In this document: positions 29,277 to 38,953 of the stretch, piece after piece
Layout of the letters: each line of letters starts with the position of its first letter
Numbering within the stretch: the stretch's first letter is position 1
NCBI RefSeq assembly: GCF_018343545.2
Contig: NZ_JAGYPE020000008.1
Location: forward strand, 1 to 64,000
Origin: Neobacillus citreus
GTDB taxonomy: Bacteria; Bacillota; Bacilli; Bacillales; Cytobacillaceae
Direction of reading: 5' to 3'
Length of the DNA: 64,000 nucleotides
Notes under the pieces: generated by a model
The model's input: only the letters and a program-made list of their open reading frames with translations
Told to the model about the DNA's origin: nothing
The model's database searches: none
Program-made: the position numbers and the translations under genes

Positions 29277-30992
29277 TTATTGCTTAATCCACCATTCATT
29301 TGGACGGTTCATACCAGATACATCGAATTTAACGCCATTTACACGCTTGCTGACTGCCATTGTTTCTTCAAGTTCAGCAATCGGTAAAACTGGAAGGTCC
29401 TTCATGAATAGCTTTTGCCATTGGACATATAGATCTTTACGTTTGTTGTTATCAGTACCAACAACATTAATGTCAAGAGCTTCATCTAATAGCTTATCGC
29501 TTTCTGGATTTACCCAGCGAGGATAGTTCCAAAGAGCCTTAGATCCCCAAAGTGGAGTTGGGTCTGGATCGGCACCAGTTGACCAGCCGCCGAAGAATAC
29601 TTCCATGGACTTATCCGCTTTTTCAAGCTGATCGTAGTAAAGGTTGAAGTCAACCATAGAAACCTTTGTCTTTAAGCCAACTGCTTCCCAATATTGTGCC
29701 ATTGCTTTCGCACGTGCTTCAAATGTTGGGTTTTGTGTTGCATAGTGAGAGAAGTTCACAACAAATTCCTTACCATTTGGATCTTCACGGAAGCCATCGC
29801 CGTTTACATCCTTATATCCTGCTTCATCTAACAATGATTTTGCTTTCTTCGGATCATATTTGTATTGCTCTAATTGATCATTTGGTGCTGCAATCCAGTG
29901 GTTAGTTGGAATTGGCCGGTTAACTGGCTTACCTACGCCGAAGAAGAACGCTTTAACCCACTCTTCACGGTTAATTGCGTAGTACATCGCTTCACGAAGC
30001 TTCTTTTCTTGGTATTTCGGTTCGTTCATGACGTTCTTTTCGCCATCCCAAGTACCTAAGCGGAAACCAACATAGTAGAAGCTTACACCTGGGTAAGTGA
30101 TGGTATTTACATTATCAAGCGCTTTTACTTGATCGATAATGCTTGGGTGGAATGAAGTCATGTCAAGTGTACCGTTTTTAAGTTCGCCGACAGATAGAGA
30201 TGGATCAATTACTTTTACAACTAACTTTTCAATATGCGGTTTGCCGCCAAAGTAATCATCGAAGCGTTCCATTTCAACGGACTCACCTGGAACGATTTTT
30301 GTTACTTTAAATGGTCCAAGACCTACTGGCTTGGTGCGGACTGTTTCAGCGCTCATCATATCTTTAACAGCTACACCTTTAAAAGCAGTACGGTTCATTG
30401 GGTATGTCCAAAGATTATCCAGGTTGTTTACGCGTGCTTTGTCAAAAGTGATTTGGATATGATAATCGTCAGTAACTTTAATACCTTCGATTTTGTCAGT
30501 TTTTCCATCATGGAAATCCTGGGCGCCTACGATGTTTCTTACGTTATCGAAACGAGGGCCTTCATAATCTTTGTCAGCGATCGTGTATAGTGCGAATTCC
30601 CAGTCCTTCACTGAAAGTTCGTCACCATTGTGCCATTTAACACCTTTTTTGATTTCAAAATCAAATACTTTATTATCGGAAGTTTTCCAGGAAGCAATAT
30701 GCGGCTGTGCTTTTAATTGCGCATCATAGTCAATTAAATTTTCGTCAAAAAGATCGATTACTTGAGCATCAACTGCATCACCATAGAAGGAATAGTTAAA
30801 TACTCCTTTTGGAGAAGAATCAAGCGCATATACTAATGTACCGCCATCTTGAGGTTTATCTGCAGTTTCGCCAGATTTCCCTCCATTTTCTTCTTTCTTA
30901 GTACCGGCTTTTTCGCCGCCGGAGCATGCTGCTAAAAATGCTGATAATATGAGCATTAAAGCTGCAAGCCAGAGCATACTTCTCTTCTTCAT
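29277..30992 (-). CDS. appA: oligopeptide-binding lipoprotein AppA
   Basis: The 571-residue SBP_bac_5 protein has a lipoprotein signal (LSAFLAACSGG, Cys at 23). Motifs include VKWHNGDELSVKDWEFALYT, VGLGPFKVTKIVPGESV and LREAMYYAINREEWVKAFF. AppA binds longer peptides for AppBC and AppDF in B. subtilis, where the laboratory strain 168 has a frameshifted appA; the frame here is intact. The gene is in the middle of the operon. Confidence 0.94.
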   Translation of the reverse strand: MKKRSMLWLAALMLILSAFLAACSGGEKAGTKKEENGGKSGETADKPQDGGTLVYALDSSPKGVFNYSFYGDAVDAQVIDLFDENLIDYDAQLKAQPHIASWKTSDNKVFDFEIKKGVKWHNGDELSVKDWEFALYTIADKDYEGPRFDNVRNIVGAQDFHDGKTDKIEGIKVTDDYHIQITFDKARVNNLDNLWTYPMNRTAFKGVAVKDMMSAETVRTKPVGLGPFKVTKIVPGESVEMERFDDYFGGKPHIEKLVVKVIDPSLSVGELKNGTLDMTSFHPSIIDQVKALDNVNTITYPGVSFYYVGFRLGTWDGEKNVMNEPKYQEKKLREAMYYAINREEWVKAFFFGVGKPVNRPIPTNHWIAAPNDQLEQYKYDPKKAKSLLDEAGYKDVNGDGFREDPNGKEFVVNFSHYATQNPTFEARAKAMAQYWEAVGLKTKVSMVDFNLYYDQLEKADKSMEVFFGGWSTGADPDPTPLWGSKALWNYPRWVNPESDKLLDEALDINVVGTDNNKRKDLYVQWQKLFMKDLPVLPIAELEETMAVSKRVNGVKFDVSGMNRPNEWWIKQ

Positions 30993-31025
30993 TTGTTTCC
31001 CCCCTAAATAAATTTAAATTTTGTT

Positions 31026-32036
31026 TTAATAAAGGTGGCAAGCTACTCGGTGAGAAGGCTTCACCTCCTTTAAAACAGGTTTGCTTTTAGAACATTCCTC
31101 CATTGCCATTGGGCAGCGAGGATGGAATGGGCAGCCCGCAGGAGGATTGATTGGGCTTGGCACATCTCCGGTTAAAATGATCCGCTCCTTCTTATGCCGT
31201 GGATCAGGATTTGGTATCGCGGAAATTAATGCCTGGGTATAAGGGTGCAAGGGTTCGGCATAAAGGCTATTTTTATCGGAAATCTCTACCATATTCCCTA
31301 AATACATAACCCCAATGCGATCACTCATATGTTTGACAACACTTAAATCGTGAGCAATAAAAAGAAAAGTCAGGTCAAATTCTTCCTGTAAATCCTTTAA
31401 TAGATTTAATACTTGAGATTGCACCGATACGTCTAAAGCAGACACCGGTTCATCCGCTATTATCAATTTCGGGCGCAGCGCAAGGGCTCGGGCAATTCCA
31501 ATCCGCTGGCGCTGCCCGCCAGAAAATTCATGCGCATATTTATAATAGGCATCTGGCGGCAAGCCTACCTTTTCTAACAAATCCATTACTTCATTTTTTA
31601 ATTCAGATTTGCTTTTTTTGTGAAAGTTATAGATTGGTTCGGCAATAATATCCCCTACCATTTGCATCGGGTTCAAAGAAGCATAGGGGTCCTGGAATAC
31701 CATCTGCATATCTTGACGGATTTCCCGTAAATGTTTTCCGGAAATTTTCGTAATGTCTTTTCCGTCAAACAGAATACTGCCTTCGGTTGGTTTTAGCAGT
31801 CTTAAAATGGTCCTGCCCGCCGTGGATTTTCCGCAGCCGGATTCCCCTACAAGCCCTAGCGTTTCCCCCTTTTTAATCTCAAAGGATATATTATCAACCG
31901 CTTTGACATGGCCGACAGTCCGCTTAAAAAAGCCACCTTTAACAGGATAATAGGTTTTTAGATTTTGAATTTGTAATAGTGTTTCAGATTGAGAGGAAAT
32001 TGCTTCTTGGTTGTTATGTACAGAAGTAGTTCTCAT
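31026..32036 (-). CDS. appF: oligopeptide ABC transporter ATPase AppF
   Basis: The 336-residue ATPase has Walker A GESGCGKST, MVFQDPYASLNPMQ, signature FSGGQRQRIGIARAL, Walker B LIIADEPVSALD and a C-terminal Cys motif (GCPFHPRCPMAMEECSKSKP) typical of this subfamily, which in related ATPases binds an Fe-S cluster. Its first base overlaps the appD stop by 1 nt. Confidence 0.94.
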   Translation of the reverse strand: MRTTSVHNNQEAISSQSETLLQIQNLKTYYPVKGGFFKRTVGHVKAVDNISFEIKKGETLGLVGESGCGKSTAGRTILRLLKPTEGSILFDGKDITKISGKHLREIRQDMQMVFQDPYASLNPMQMVGDIIAEPIYNFHKKSKSELKNEVMDLLEKVGLPPDAYYKYAHEFSGGQRQRIGIARALALRPKLIIADEPVSALDVSVQSQVLNLLKDLQEEFDLTFLFIAHDLSVVKHMSDRIGVMYLGNMVEISDKNSLYAEPLHPYTQALISAIPNPDPRHKKERIILTGDVPSPINPPAGCPFHPRCPMAMEECSKSKPVLKEVKPSHRVACHLY

Positions 32037-33058
32037 TACCTCACCCCTTCTCTTGGTTTACTTGTTTCATAGAGCAGGCAGGCAACTTCGTGGCCAAAAT
32101 CGGTTTCAGCGAGAATTGGGGTTGTTGTCAGACATTCTGACATCGCCTTTGGACAGCGGTTCGCAAACCGGCAGCCGACCTTAGGCATATTCGTTAAAGA
32201 AGGTACGATTCCTTGAATGGAGCTAAGTCTTTCTTCCTCTTGTTCCATTTTTGGAACCGCTCCCAAAAGTAAAGTCGTATAAGGATGCTTCGGATTATAG
32301 AACAATGTTTCAACATCAGTTCGTTCCACGATTTTGCCGGCATACATAACGATGACTTCGTCACACATCTCGGCAACCACACCCAAATCGTGGGTAATTA
32401 AAATGACGGACATATCATTTACTTCCTGAATGCTTTTCAATAATTCGAGAATTTGTGCCTGAACCGTCACATCAAGGGCTGTAGTCGGCTCATCAGCAAT
32501 TAACAATTTTGGCTGACAAGCAATCGCGATTGCAATCATAACCCGTTGTCTCATACCGCCTGAAAGCTGATGCGGATATTCATCAACGATTTTTTCCGGG
32601 CGGGAGATTCCTACGCTTTTCAACAAAGCAATTGATTTCTGCCTAGCTTCTTTTTTTGATATTTTCGTATGGTTAAAAAGAACCTCTTCAAGCTGATATC
32701 CTATTGTAAAAACAGGGTTTAGAGAGGTCATTGGTTCTTGGAAGATCATTGAAATATCTTTTCCGCGAATTTTATTGATTTGTGCTTCAGTCATTTTTTC
32801 AAGATTTATGCCATCAAAAACGATTTCACCGGCATTGATTTTCCCTATCCCTTTAGGAAGCAGCTGCATGACCGACAAACTCATGACAGATTTACCGCAG
32901 CCAGATTCACCGACAACTCCGACAATTTGCCTTGGTTTAACCTTAAATGAAACATTATCGACAGCATTATAGAAAGTCCCGTCAATATCGAAGGCTGTTT
33001 CTAAATTTTTTACTTCTAGCAATGGTGCCTCTTTGAGTGATGATTTATTTGCGCTCAT
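32036..33058 (-). CDS. appD: oligopeptide ABC transporter ATPase AppD
   Basis: The 340-residue ATPase has Walker A GESGCGKS, MIFQEPMTSLNPV, signature [15 protein letters not shown], Walker [13 protein letters not shown], and the C-terminal Cys motif (GCRFANRCPKAMSECLTTTP). It is the first gene of appDFABC. The 149-nt upstream region must contain the operon promoter and has a motif (CAGAATAAT) also found just before oppA. Confidence 0.94.
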   Translation of the reverse strand: MSANKSSLKEAPLLEVKNLETAFDIDGTFYNAVDNVSFKVKPRQIVGVVGESGCGKSVMSLSVMQLLPKGIGKINAGEIVFDGINLEKMTEAQINKIRGKDISMIFQEPMTSLNPVFTIGYQLEEVLFNHTKISKKEARQKSIALLKSVGISRPEKIVDEYPHQLSGGMRQRVMIAIAIACQPKLLIADEPTTALDVTVQAQILELLKSIQEVNDMSVILITHDLGVVAEMCDEVIVMYAGKIVERTDVETLFYNPKHPYTTLLLGAVPKMEQEEERLSSIQGIVPSLTNMPKVGCRFANRCPKAMSECLTTTPILAETDFGHEVACLLYETSKPREGVR

Positions 33059-33081
33059 GCTACACCTTCTTACTTTTTTGT

Positions 33082-33096
33082 ATTATTCTGTTAATT
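33082..33096 (-). promoter_or_regulatory. AT-rich motif shared with the oppA upstream region
   Basis: On the minus strand AATTAACAGAATAAT lies 24-38 nt before the appD start. It shares CAGAATAAT with the motif before oppA and matches the CodY consensus at 11 of 15 positions. Weak candidate for common control of the two peptide importers. Confidence 0.25.
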
Positions 33097-33185
33097 AGTT
33101 ATATTTAAATAGAATTTTATTACAGAATTATTGCAATTGCAAGACTTTTTTGTTTAATTAGTCAATTCAAAATTAACTGAAATAG

Positions 33186-33207
33186 GAAAAGCCTGAAAAA
33201 TCAGGCT
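33186..33207 (-). terminator. terminator after yjaZ
   Basis: AGCCTGA / TCAGGCT stem with a 4-nt loop ends at the yjaZ stop codon and is followed by TTTTCC on the minus strand. Confidence 0.75.
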
Positions 33208-34002
33208 CTACTTGGAAAAATCAACATTCTCTTTTAAATATTTTGAAGCAGATTGAGTAAAACTTAGTTTTGTAGAATAATTTTGCTTCTCGTAGAATTT
33301 TCGGATAATATTATATCCCGCAGCATATCCGAGCAGCAGCGGAAATCTTCCCCCGCCATATAGAAGTTCATCATGGAGTTTTTGACTTTTACTTATATCT
33401 AGCTGTTTTTTTATATAACGATCCCAAAAATAAGAGATTTCCCTATCTGTATACATACGGCACCAGTTTGCTAAATATTCCTTGCCACAATGTTTATAAA
33501 CAGCATACTCTGCAAGGCCCTCAATGATAAGGGAGTCTAAAAGGGTGTATTCTTTAAAATCCTTATTAAGTGCACGCAGCCGGCAGACATGATGATATTC
33601 ATGTACAAATAGAGCTTCAACTTCTTTTAAATCTTCGTAGCCGGAAAGAAACAGGAACATCTTATCAGGGAAAGATACCCCTGCCTTCCTCCTCTCATCT
33701 CTCCTAATAAATAACCCTCCCCTTTCATTTAACGGGAAAAGGAAAATGGGTATATTCGGTCCTGACCATTTCTTTACATAGATATTGAACAATTCTTCCA
33801 CCCTGTCCCAGGCGTTGTATTCCTTCATTTCACTTAAATTATTTCGGGATTTCCAGGATGGCCGGTACATTCCAAAGTTTTGCAGCTGGTTATATATTTC
33901 ATTGGCTTTTTGCCCCTTAAAATATGGGAGCAGCCGTTCACAGATTTTTATTGGACGATCAAAATCTTTTTCAAGCCATTGATCGGTTCTGATGATCCCC
34001 AT
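33208..34002 (-). CDS. yjaZ: DUF2268 putative zinc protease YjaZ
   Basis: The 264-residue protein has HEYHH (VHEYHHVCRLRAL, near 129-133), a HEXXH-type zinc motif, with a downstream acidic partner in IIEGLAEYAVY. This is the DUF2268 family of predicted Zn-dependent proteases, represented by B. subtilis YjaZ, which also lies between app and fabF. No signal peptide is visible, so it should be cytoplasmic. The substrate is unknown. Confidence 0.85.
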   Translation of the reverse strand: MGIIRTDQWLEKDFDRPIKICERLLPYFKGQKANEIYNQLQNFGMYRPSWKSRNNLSEMKEYNAWDRVEELFNIYVKKWSGPNIPIFLFPLNERGGLFIRRDERRKAGVSFPDKMFLFLSGYEDLKEVEALFVHEYHHVCRLRALNKDFKEYTLLDSLIIEGLAEYAVYKHCGKEYLANWCRMYTDREISYFWDRYIKKQLDISKSQKLHDELLYGGGRFPLLLGYAAGYNIIRKFYEKQNYSTKLSFTQSASKYLKENVDFSK

Positions 34003-34099
34003 TATTGCACCCCATTTAAGTGTTCATTCTAATTTATAGTTTATGATGGCTTTTTAGGGGTGGTTCTCGGTTGTCAAGGCGCTGTAGCATAAAAAGAAA

Positions 34100-34128
34100 A
34101 GAGACCAAGATAGATATTCTCGGTCCCG
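34100..34128 (-). terminator. terminator after fabF
   Basis: An imperfect stem (GGGACCGAGAA / TCTTGGTCTC on the minus strand) with a 6-nt loop is followed by TTTTCTTTTT. It lies 9 nt past the fabF stop. Confidence 0.7.
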
Positions 34129-34136
34129 AATTCTTA

Positions 34137-35375
34137 TTATTGATATTTTTTAAAGACAATGGTTGCGTTGTGCCCGCCGAATCCTAATGAGTTGCTCATG
34201 GCAGCGTTGATTTCTTTCGGTCGTGCTGCATTGGCAACATAATCCAAGTCACATTCCGGATCTGGTGTCTCATAATTCATTGTTGGCGGAAGAATGCTCT
34301 CCTGAATAGCCCTAACGGTAATAATGGCTTCTACCGCCCCTGCAGCGCCAAGTAAATGTCCCGTCATCGATTTTGTTGAACTCATGGCTACCTTATAGGC
34401 ATGTTCTCCAAAAACATCTTTAACAGCCATTGTTTCAAATTTATCGTTATATTCAGTACTTGTTCCGTGAGCGTTGATATAGTCGATATCCTCCGGTCTT
34501 AACCCGGCATCTTCGATTGCCATTTTCATTGCCCGGGCACCGCCTTCTCCTCCTGGCGCCGGTGCAGTGATATGATAGGCATCTCCGGTTGCTCCGTAAC
34601 CGACAATCTCTGCATATATTTTTGCTCCGCGGGAGAGCGCATGCTCTAACTCTTCCAGAATCACGATTCCGGCACCCTCACCAATAACGAAGCCATCACG
34701 GTTTTTATCAAATGGACGGCTTGCCGTTTTTGGATCCGGGTTTGTCGATAAAGCTGTATTCGCACAGAAGCCTGCTACCGCCATTCTCGTAATCGGAGCC
34801 TCTGCACCGCCTGTTACCATGACATCGGCATCCCCGCGTTGAATGACTTTAAATGCATCCCCAATGGAATTTGTCCCTGTCGCACAAGCGGTAACGGTAC
34901 ACGAATTAAAACCTCTGGCGCCAAGTGTGATGGAGACCTGGCCTGTGGCCATGTCAGGAATCATCATCGGCACAAAGAACGGGCTGACCCGCTTGTAGCC
35001 TCTTTTTTGGAACATCTCAAATTGATTTTCAAAAGTTTCCATACCGCCGATACCGGAACCAATCCAGACGCCGACACGGTGAGAGTTTTCTTCATTTATT
35101 GTTAAGTTTGCATCCTTTACAGCCATTAATGCACTGGCTACTGCATAATGCGTAAAACGATCCATTTTTCTTGCATCTTTTTTGTCAATAAAAGTTTCCG
35201 CATTAAAATCCTTGACCTCTGCCGCTACCTTGGCCGGATATTCATCAGCATTTAAGCGGGTAAGCGGCCCGACCCCTGATTTGCCTTCAATTATACCTTT
35301 CCAAGTTGTTTCAGCATCATTCCCGAGTGGTGTTACCGCTCCAATGCCTGTCACAACTACCCTGCGTCTATTCAT
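34137..35375 (-). CDS. fabF: 3-oxoacyl-[ACP] synthase II, FabF
   Basis: The 412-residue condensing enzyme elongates acyl-ACP with malonyl-ACP. It has the Cys-His-His triad: Cys in [12 protein letters not shown], His in [11 protein letters not shown] and His in [11 protein letters not shown], plus [10 protein letters not shown] at the end. It follows fabHA by 73 nt on the same strand and is probably controlled from the FapR-regulated fabHA promoter. Confidence 0.96.
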   Translation of the reverse strand: MNRRRVVVTGIGAVTPLGNDAETTWKGIIEGKSGVGPLTRLNADEYPAKVAAEVKDFNAETFIDKKDARKMDRFTHYAVASALMAVKDANLTINEENSHRVGVWIGSGIGGMETFENQFEMFQKRGYKRVSPFFVPMMIPDMATGQVSITLGARGFNSCTVTACATGTNSIGDAFKVIQRGDADVMVTGGAEAPITRMAVAGFCANTALSTNPDPKTASRPFDKNRDGFVIGEGAGIVILEELEHALSRGAKIYAEIVGYGATGDAYHITAPAPGGEGGARAMKMAIEDAGLRPEDIDYINAHGTSTEYNDKFETMAVKDVFGEHAYKVAMSSTKSMTGHLLGAAGAVEAIITVRAIQESILPPTMNYETPDPECDLDYVANAARPKEINAAMSNSLGFGGHNATIVFKKYQ

Positions 35376-35448
35376 TTTTACAGCTCCTTTTTTAGGATTT
35401 CATTTTCCCTATAAATAAACCTTGTTCTATTATTAGCTAAACTTACGA

Positions 35449-36381
35449 TTATTTGCCCCAGCGGATGGCAATGGCTCCCCATGTTAGGCCGCCGCCAAAT
35501 CCAACCATCACGATTAGATCATCGTCTTTTAATTTTCCTGCTTCCAACTCTTCAACTATCGAAATTGGAATCGAAGCCGCTGAAGTATTTCCGTATTTAT
35601 GAACCGTTTTGGACATTTTTTCAACAGGCAGCTCCAATCTTTGTCTAGAGGCCTCCATAATCCTGATGTTCGCTTGGTGTGGAATCAGAAAATCTACGTC
35701 TTCTTTGCTTAAACCTGCTTTTTCAAGGACATTTATACAGCTTTCTCCCATTTGCCTTACCGCAAATTTAAATACTTCACGGCCATTCATAATGATATAT
35801 TCGTCCTGGTACAAGTGCTTCGCTCCTGTACCATCTGCTCCAAGCTCAAAAGAAAGGATTCCCCTGTTTTCTGATACTGGTCCAATGATTGCAGCACCGG
35901 CCCCATCTCCAAAAAGAACTGCCGTATTACGGTCATTCCAGTCGGTAATTTTTGAAAGCTTTTCGACTCCTACAACAAGGACATTTTTATAAACTTCAGA
36001 CTCAATAAATTGTTTGGCTGTCACAATTCCATACATAAAACCTGCACATGCAGCGCTGACATCCATTGCAGCGGCTTTATGAGCACCTAATCTTTCTTGG
36101 ATTTTACATGCGACTGACGGGAAAGGTGTATCCGGAGTTACTGTTGCTACTAAAATTAAATCTAGATCCTCCGCACGTATTCCTGCATCACTAATCGCTT
36201 TTTCAGCTGCAAAAAAGGCCATATCAGACGTATTTACATCATCTGCTGCGATTCTCCGCTCTTCAATACCTGTTCTTGTGCGAATCCATTCATCAGAGGT
36301 ATCCATCATTTTCTCTAAATCAAAGTTGGTAACCACTTTTTCCGGTAAATATCTTCCAATACCAACAATGCCTGCTCGCAT
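35449..36381 (-). CDS. fabHA: 3-oxoacyl-[ACP] synthase III, FabHA
   Basis: The 310-residue KAS III starts fatty acid synthesis by joining an acyl-CoA primer to malonyl-ACP. The catalytic Cys lies in [10 protein letters not shown] (near 112), His in IPHQANIRI and Asn in [11 protein letters not shown]. In Bacillus FabH enzymes prefer branched primers, giving iso and anteiso fatty acids. A FapR operator precedes it and fabF follows, as in B. subtilis. Confidence 0.95.
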   Translation of the reverse strand: MRAGIVGIGRYLPEKVVTNFDLEKMMDTSDEWIRTRTGIEERRIAADDVNTSDMAFFAAEKAISDAGIRAEDLDLILVATVTPDTPFPSVACKIQERLGAHKAAAMDVSAACAGFMYGIVTAKQFIESEVYKNVLVVGVEKLSKITDWNDRNTAVLFGDGAGAAIIGPVSENRGILSFELGADGTGAKHLYQDEYIIMNGREVFKFAVRQMGESCINVLEKAGLSKEDVDFLIPHQANIRIMEASRQRLELPVEKMSKTVHKYGNTSAASIPISIVEELEAGKLKDDDLIVMVGFGGGLTWGAIAIRWGK

Positions 36382-36425
36382 AATTCCATCTCCTTTGGAT
36401 TATCCAAATACATTTAATATCAATT

Positions 36426-36444
36426 ATTATGACTTGGTACTAAT
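36426..36444. promoter_or_regulatory. FapR operator upstream of fabHA
   Basis: ATTATGACTTGGTACTAAT has the same right arm and centre as the perfect palindrome before fabI, with two changes in the left arm. It lies 45-63 nt upstream of the fabHA start, as expected for a FapR site. Confidence 0.85.
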
Positions 36445-36572
36445 TTTATCAAATTAGAGCTTTGTTTAGCAATAGTTTCTTCCGGGATCTCTCCGCTAAT
36501 GTACATTCCATTTATTGGTTTATTCATAAGGTAATACTAAACGAATTATTTTTGAAGGGAGTCAAATATGCT

Positions 36573-36899
36573 GTGGACGATCGGGAACTTAATGAACTGA
36601 GGGATTTTGGTAATGAAGAGGCGGAAGACTTTGACGGTTTAGCCAACCATGATGGAACAGAGGAGAAGTGGGAGGAGGATCCATTCACGGCATTAATGTT
36701 CGGACATGGACGGGGGCGTCAGGGCCAGGGGACGGTCCAACATGATCCTCTTTTCCAGCACCCGCAATATCAGCCGCCGAATATTGATTACACGGAGATT
36801 ATGGGGCATGTTGATACTTTAATGGAATCTGCCCGGGGATTAAAGCCCCTGTTTCAGAAAATTTATCCGTTTGTCGAACAGCTTTGGAAAAAAAAATAA
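36573..36899 (+). CDS. yjzB: YjzB-like hypothetical protein, start uncertain
   Basis: The frame from a GTG at 36573 gives 108 residues: an acidic N-terminal half (ELNELRDFGNEEAEDFDGL), a GHGRGRQGQG low-complexity stretch and a conserved-looking end (MESARGLKPLFQKIYPFVEQLW). Position and direction match B. subtilis yjzB, divergent from fabHA. An AAGGGA site is 12 nt from this GTG but 7 nt from an out-of-frame ATG at 36568 that opens only 10 codons, so the real start or a frameshift is open. Function unknown. Confidence 0.55.
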   Translation: MDDRELNELRDFGNEEAEDFDGLANHDGTEEKWEEDPFTALMFGHGRGRQGQGTVQHDPLFQHPQYQPPNIDYTEIMGHVDTLMESARGLKPLFQKIYPFVEQLWKKK

Positions 36900-36924
36900 A
36901 GCTGCCTTCCAAAAGGGCAGCTTT
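36898..36924. terminator. terminator between the yjzB-like gene and med
   Basis: AAAGCTGCC / GGCAGCTTT stem with a 9-nt loop, overlapping the plus-strand stop codon; both sides are A/T-rich. It serves the two convergent genes. Confidence 0.8.
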
Positions 36925-36932
36925 ATCCATAA

Positions 36933-37877
36933 TTAAGGCAGATTGCCGGAATTTTTATAGGTCTCGATATAACTATCCATTTTATGGATAAAGCCCTTGT
37001 CTACTAAAGGGCTGTATTTGCCTAATGAAATGACATCGTCTTGAAAATCAAAGGAAAGATTCCCCGACTTTAGTTTCTGGTTATTAAACTGGTCGGCCAC
37101 CTTAACGTACAATTTATCGACCTGTTGAATCGTGCTAGTTAAGACCGTTGATTCTCCAAAATCCGATTGTTCAGAAACATAACCAATCACATATTGCCCT
37201 CGGTCTTTTACTCTTTCTATCACGGGTACGTTAAACCCATCCCCGGCAGGATAAACGACATCCACACCGGTATCAAGCATTCGATCAACTAATTGGATGG
37301 CTTTATTATCATCATCCCAATTGCCGACATACTCAATACTTACATGGGTATTTTTATCCTCCGCCATAGCTCCTTGGTAAAACCCTTCGATTTCCGGCTG
37401 CCATTCATAGGCGGCCAGGACACCGACTTTATGCTGCTTTGACATATGGGCTGCAACCATCCCCCCAAAAAAGCCCATCGCATGCCCCTTGAAGTTCAGG
37501 CTGGTGGAGTTGGGTGTTTTGGCATCACCATTAAAACTGACAAAGTGAATATTAGGATAATCCTTTGAAATTTGATTAAAATATTCGGCGTATTCCGACC
37601 CGTGCCCGAAAATAAGATTGACCCCTTTTTGATCAAACTCTTTTACGGCCTTTTCCACTTTGTCCTCAGAATTCATGCCCTCTTTATAAAATACATCGAT
37701 ATTAAATTTGGATTGAATTTTTAACAGTCCATTAAATCCTTTCGTGGCCCACACTTGATCATTTACGGTATCGGGCACTAATAAGCCAGCCTTTTGCAGG
37801 TGGCCTTGTGCTTTTGTTTCCCCGCAAGCACTTAGTAAAAAAAGGCATAAAAAAATGATGCCGAAGCGGCTAAGCAT
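36933..37877 (-). CDS. med: Med-like lipoprotein of the BMP family (positive regulator of comK)
   Basis: The 314-residue protein has a lipoprotein signal (GIIFLCLFLLSACG, Cys near residue 18) and a basic-membrane-protein (periplasmic-binding) fold: GFNGLLKIQ, GVNLIFGHGSEYAEYF, GFFGGMVAAHMSK. B. subtilis Med has this form and raises comK expression. GAAGGAG lies 9 nt before the ATG at 37877. In B. subtilis comZ follows med; here a terminator follows directly and no comZ is present. Confidence 0.85.
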   Translation of the reverse strand: MLSRFGIIFLCLFLLSACGETKAQGHLQKAGLLVPDTVNDQVWATKGFNGLLKIQSKFNIDVFYKEGMNSEDKVEKAVKEFDQKGVNLIFGHGSEYAEYFNQISKDYPNIHFVSFNGDAKTPNSTSLNFKGHAMGFFGGMVAAHMSKQHKVGVLAAYEWQPEIEGFYQGAMAEDKNTHVSIEYVGNWDDDNKAIQLVDRMLDTGVDVVYPAGDGFNVPVIERVKDRGQYVIGYVSEQSDFGESTVLTSTIQQVDKLYVKVADQFNNQKLKSGNLSFDFQDDVISLGKYSPLVDKGFIHKMDSYIETYKNSGNLP

Positions 37878-38018
37878 TGAATGCAACTCCTTCGTACGGC
37901 GGCCTAGCTCTCAAACCTAAACTAAACTAACCTTTTAGTAAATCTTGTTAATTATTATTCTACCTGTTCAATAAATAATTGAAAAGTAAATTTCTTCGCT
38001 TCCCCCGTACAAAGGAGC

Positions 38019-38876
38019 CTATCGGCCATCATTTTCAAAATAATCGAGATACAGCATCCGAGTATGCTGCTTTTGTCTGTTCAGTGATACAGTTAAATCA
38101 GTTATCTTTTTAACCGGCACTCTTACGGCATTATGGTCAGAGAGATGCGGCACTATCCGACTTTTGAGCTGTTCCAACTGTTCCGTAATATTTAAATATG
38201 TGACACATTTATCCCAATAATTCTCCTGACCGCTTTCCACAATAAATGACCCTGATTCCTCTCCTTCAATCAGTTCAAGTATAGATTCAGCAGCATCTTC
38301 AACATATACTGCATCTTCAGTCCATTCCCTATCATTAATTGAAATGGCTATATCTGTAATGGCCGCAACAATGGCTTGTTGTATAAAAAAAGCGTTCGGC
38401 TGCCAAGGTCCATAAGCAGAAGGCAGGTATATAATTTTGAAGTCTTCCACCAGGTTTTTTATCTGCCTTTGAAAATCTAAAACAGCAGTTTCCTCGTTCG
38501 TTTCCAACATTTGCATAGGCAAAATAAAAAGTACCTCTATATTCCCATTATATTTTTTAAGATAATCCAATATTGTTTCTCTAACCTGCACATTTAATAA
38601 GAGATGTTCTTGACGGAGCATGTAAAGATCATAAATAGAAAAAATAAACAGTTGGTTTTCAGCTGATCGGTTCTGTATTTTTTTTCTCCATTGTGAGAAG
38701 GAGTACTCGGCAAAATTAGCATTTCTTCCCACTTCAAGCCTTTTTTCATCTAAATAAGGGATTTTGCTTGTATCCTCTAAATGGATACCGTCAACCTCAA
38801 TGCCTTTATTTAATAACGTTTTACAGACGTGAAAATTGACAAAGTCGAAAACGCCCCAAATGACAGCCTTGTCCAT
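38019..38876 (-). CDS. NAD-dependent epimerase/dehydratase-like protein, degenerate
   Basis: The 285-residue protein resembles extended SDR enzymes: an N-terminal beta-alpha start (VIWGVFDFVNFHVCKTLLNKG), a VLFILP strand, IIYLPSAYGPWQPNAF (the YGP motif of epimerases), and AVYVEDAAESILELIEG. The glycine-rich cofactor motif is altered (GVFDFVN instead of GxxGxxG) and no YxxxK pair is evident, so activity is doubtful. It lies upstream of med and downstream of a hydrolase-like gene, where B. subtilis has yjaU and yjaV. Confidence 0.6.
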   Translation of the reverse strand: MDKAVIWGVFDFVNFHVCKTLLNKGIEVDGIHLEDTSKIPYLDEKRLEVGRNANFAEYSFSQWRKKIQNRSAENQLFIFSIYDLYMLRQEHLLLNVQVRETILDYLKKYNGNIEVLFILPMQMLETNEETAVLDFQRQIKNLVEDFKIIYLPSAYGPWQPNAFFIQQAIVAAITDIAISINDREWTEDAVYVEDAAESILELIEGEESGSFIVESGQENYWDKCVTYLNITEQLEQLKSRIVPHLSDHNAVRVPVKKITDLTVSLNRQKQHTRMLYLDYFENDGR

Positions 38877-38953
38877 TTCATCACCCTCCCCAAACTACCC
38901 TTACTGAATCCTATGCTCTTCAATAAGGAATTATTTCAGTTGAGGAGGGATGG

